Source of the DNA: Porphyromonas sp.
GTDB taxonomy: Bacteria; Bacteroidota; Bacteroidia; Bacteroidales; Porphyromonadaceae
Direction of reading: 5' to 3'
Length of the DNA stretch: 7,361 nucleotides
Assembly (NCBI GenBank): GCA_029983495.1
Contig: JASBZJ010000097.1
Location: forward strand, 1 to 7,361
How positions within the stretch are numbered: position 1 is the first letter of the stretch; each line of letters starts with the position of its first letter. Shown here in pieces: positions 7,033-7,361 of this stretch. A program made the position numbers and the translations under genes. The notes beneath the pieces are model-generated. The model made no database searches. It was not told the origin of the DNA and was given only the letters and a program-made list of their open reading frames with translations.

Positions 7033-7361
7033 ATGAAAAGTATAGAAATAGGAAAAACATTCAGTTTTACCGAAAAAGTAACCGACAACCTAAGTGCTAT
7101 CCACGTAGGTAGTGGTTCTGTACCCGTTCTCGGCACACCTGCTATGATTGCTCTTATGGAACATGCTTCGAACAAACTTGTTGATCCATACTTCGATGAA
7201 GGAGAAACAAGTGTGGGTATTCACCTCGAAGTAAACCACATACGAGCTACAGCCATAGGTAAGGAAATTACTGTTTTTGCAAAACTTACCGAACACAACG
7301 ATAATAAACGCCTAACATTTGATATCTGGGCGGAAGAAGACGGCAACGAAATAGGCAGAGG
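7033..7361 (+). CDS. hotdog-fold acyl-CoA thioesterase, FlK-like (3' truncated)
   Basis: The ATG at 7033 opens a frame that runs off the window after 109 complete codons; relatives are about 125-140 residues, so only a short C-terminal piece is missing. The sequence fits the FlK-like thioesterase family: PVLGTPAMIALMEHAS (31-46), GETSVGIHLEVNHIRATAIG (57-76), then a strand pair (VFAKLTEHNDNKRLTFDIW). The known FlK triad Thr42/Glu50/His76 maps onto Thr35/Glu43/His69 with identical spacing (8 and 26 residues), so an active thioesterase that cleaves acyl-CoA thioesters is likely. FlK itself acts on fluoroacetyl-CoA; nothing here suggests that substrate, and homologues are widespread with mostly unknown physiological substrates. 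It lies 64 bp after dprA and may be a separate unit or read through from it. The start has an A-rich upstream region and no Shine-Dalgarno sequence. Confidence 0.85.
   Translation, partial: MKSIEIGKTFSFTEKVTDNLSAIHVGSGSVPVLGTPAMIALMEHASNKLVDPYFDEGETSVGIHLEVNHIRATAIGKEITVFAKLTEHNDNKRLTFDIWAEEDGNEIGR

Noticed and set aside
7090..7296. A 68-codon open frame on the minus strand at the right end
   Set aside because: It is antisense to the well-supported thioesterase, whose catalytic residues are encoded across the same stretch.

Overview
The window looks like ordinary chromosomal DNA from a member of the Bacteroidota, probably a Bacteroidales-type organism. The reasons are the single-chain PurL of about 1,230 residues with a Bacteroidota-like N-terminus, the near absence of Shine-Dalgarno sequences (the starts at 5817 and 7033 are preceded by A-rich DNA instead), and a match to the Bacteroidota promoter -7 element TAnnTTTG ahead of purL. 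All genes lie on the + strand, coding density is high, and base composition is uniform and moderate. I see no RNA gene, mobile element, CRISPR array, phage gene or clear intrinsic terminator.

Layout. 1-420: the 3' end of a gene cut by the window edge, with a coiled coil followed by what looks like the second half of a thioredoxin fold. 442-1986: comM (YifB family), an AAA+ Mg-chelatase-like ATPase, 21 bp downstream and probably in the same transcript. 1987-2094: a 108-bp gap with a candidate promoter and a possible stem-loop at the 5' end of the transcript. 2095-5793: purL, FGAR amidotransferase of purine synthesis. 5817-6968: dprA, 23 bp behind purL and probably co-transcribed with it. 6969-7032: a 64-bp AT-rich gap with a 10-bp palindrome. 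7033-7361: the 5' part of a hotdog-fold thioesterase of the FlK type, cut by the right edge.

Two genes tied to natural transformation, comM (branch migration) and dprA (RecA loading on incoming single strands), flank the purine gene purL. Whether this is functional linkage or chance cannot be decided from the sequence. purL converts FGAR to FGAM using glutamine; the other genes have no obvious metabolic tie to it.

I found no convincing undescribed system. The items most worth a second look are the coiled-coil/thioredoxin-like fragment, the comM-purL-dprA order, the purL leader, the intact FlK-like catalytic triad, and a strong imbalance between the tetramers TCGA and GATC.
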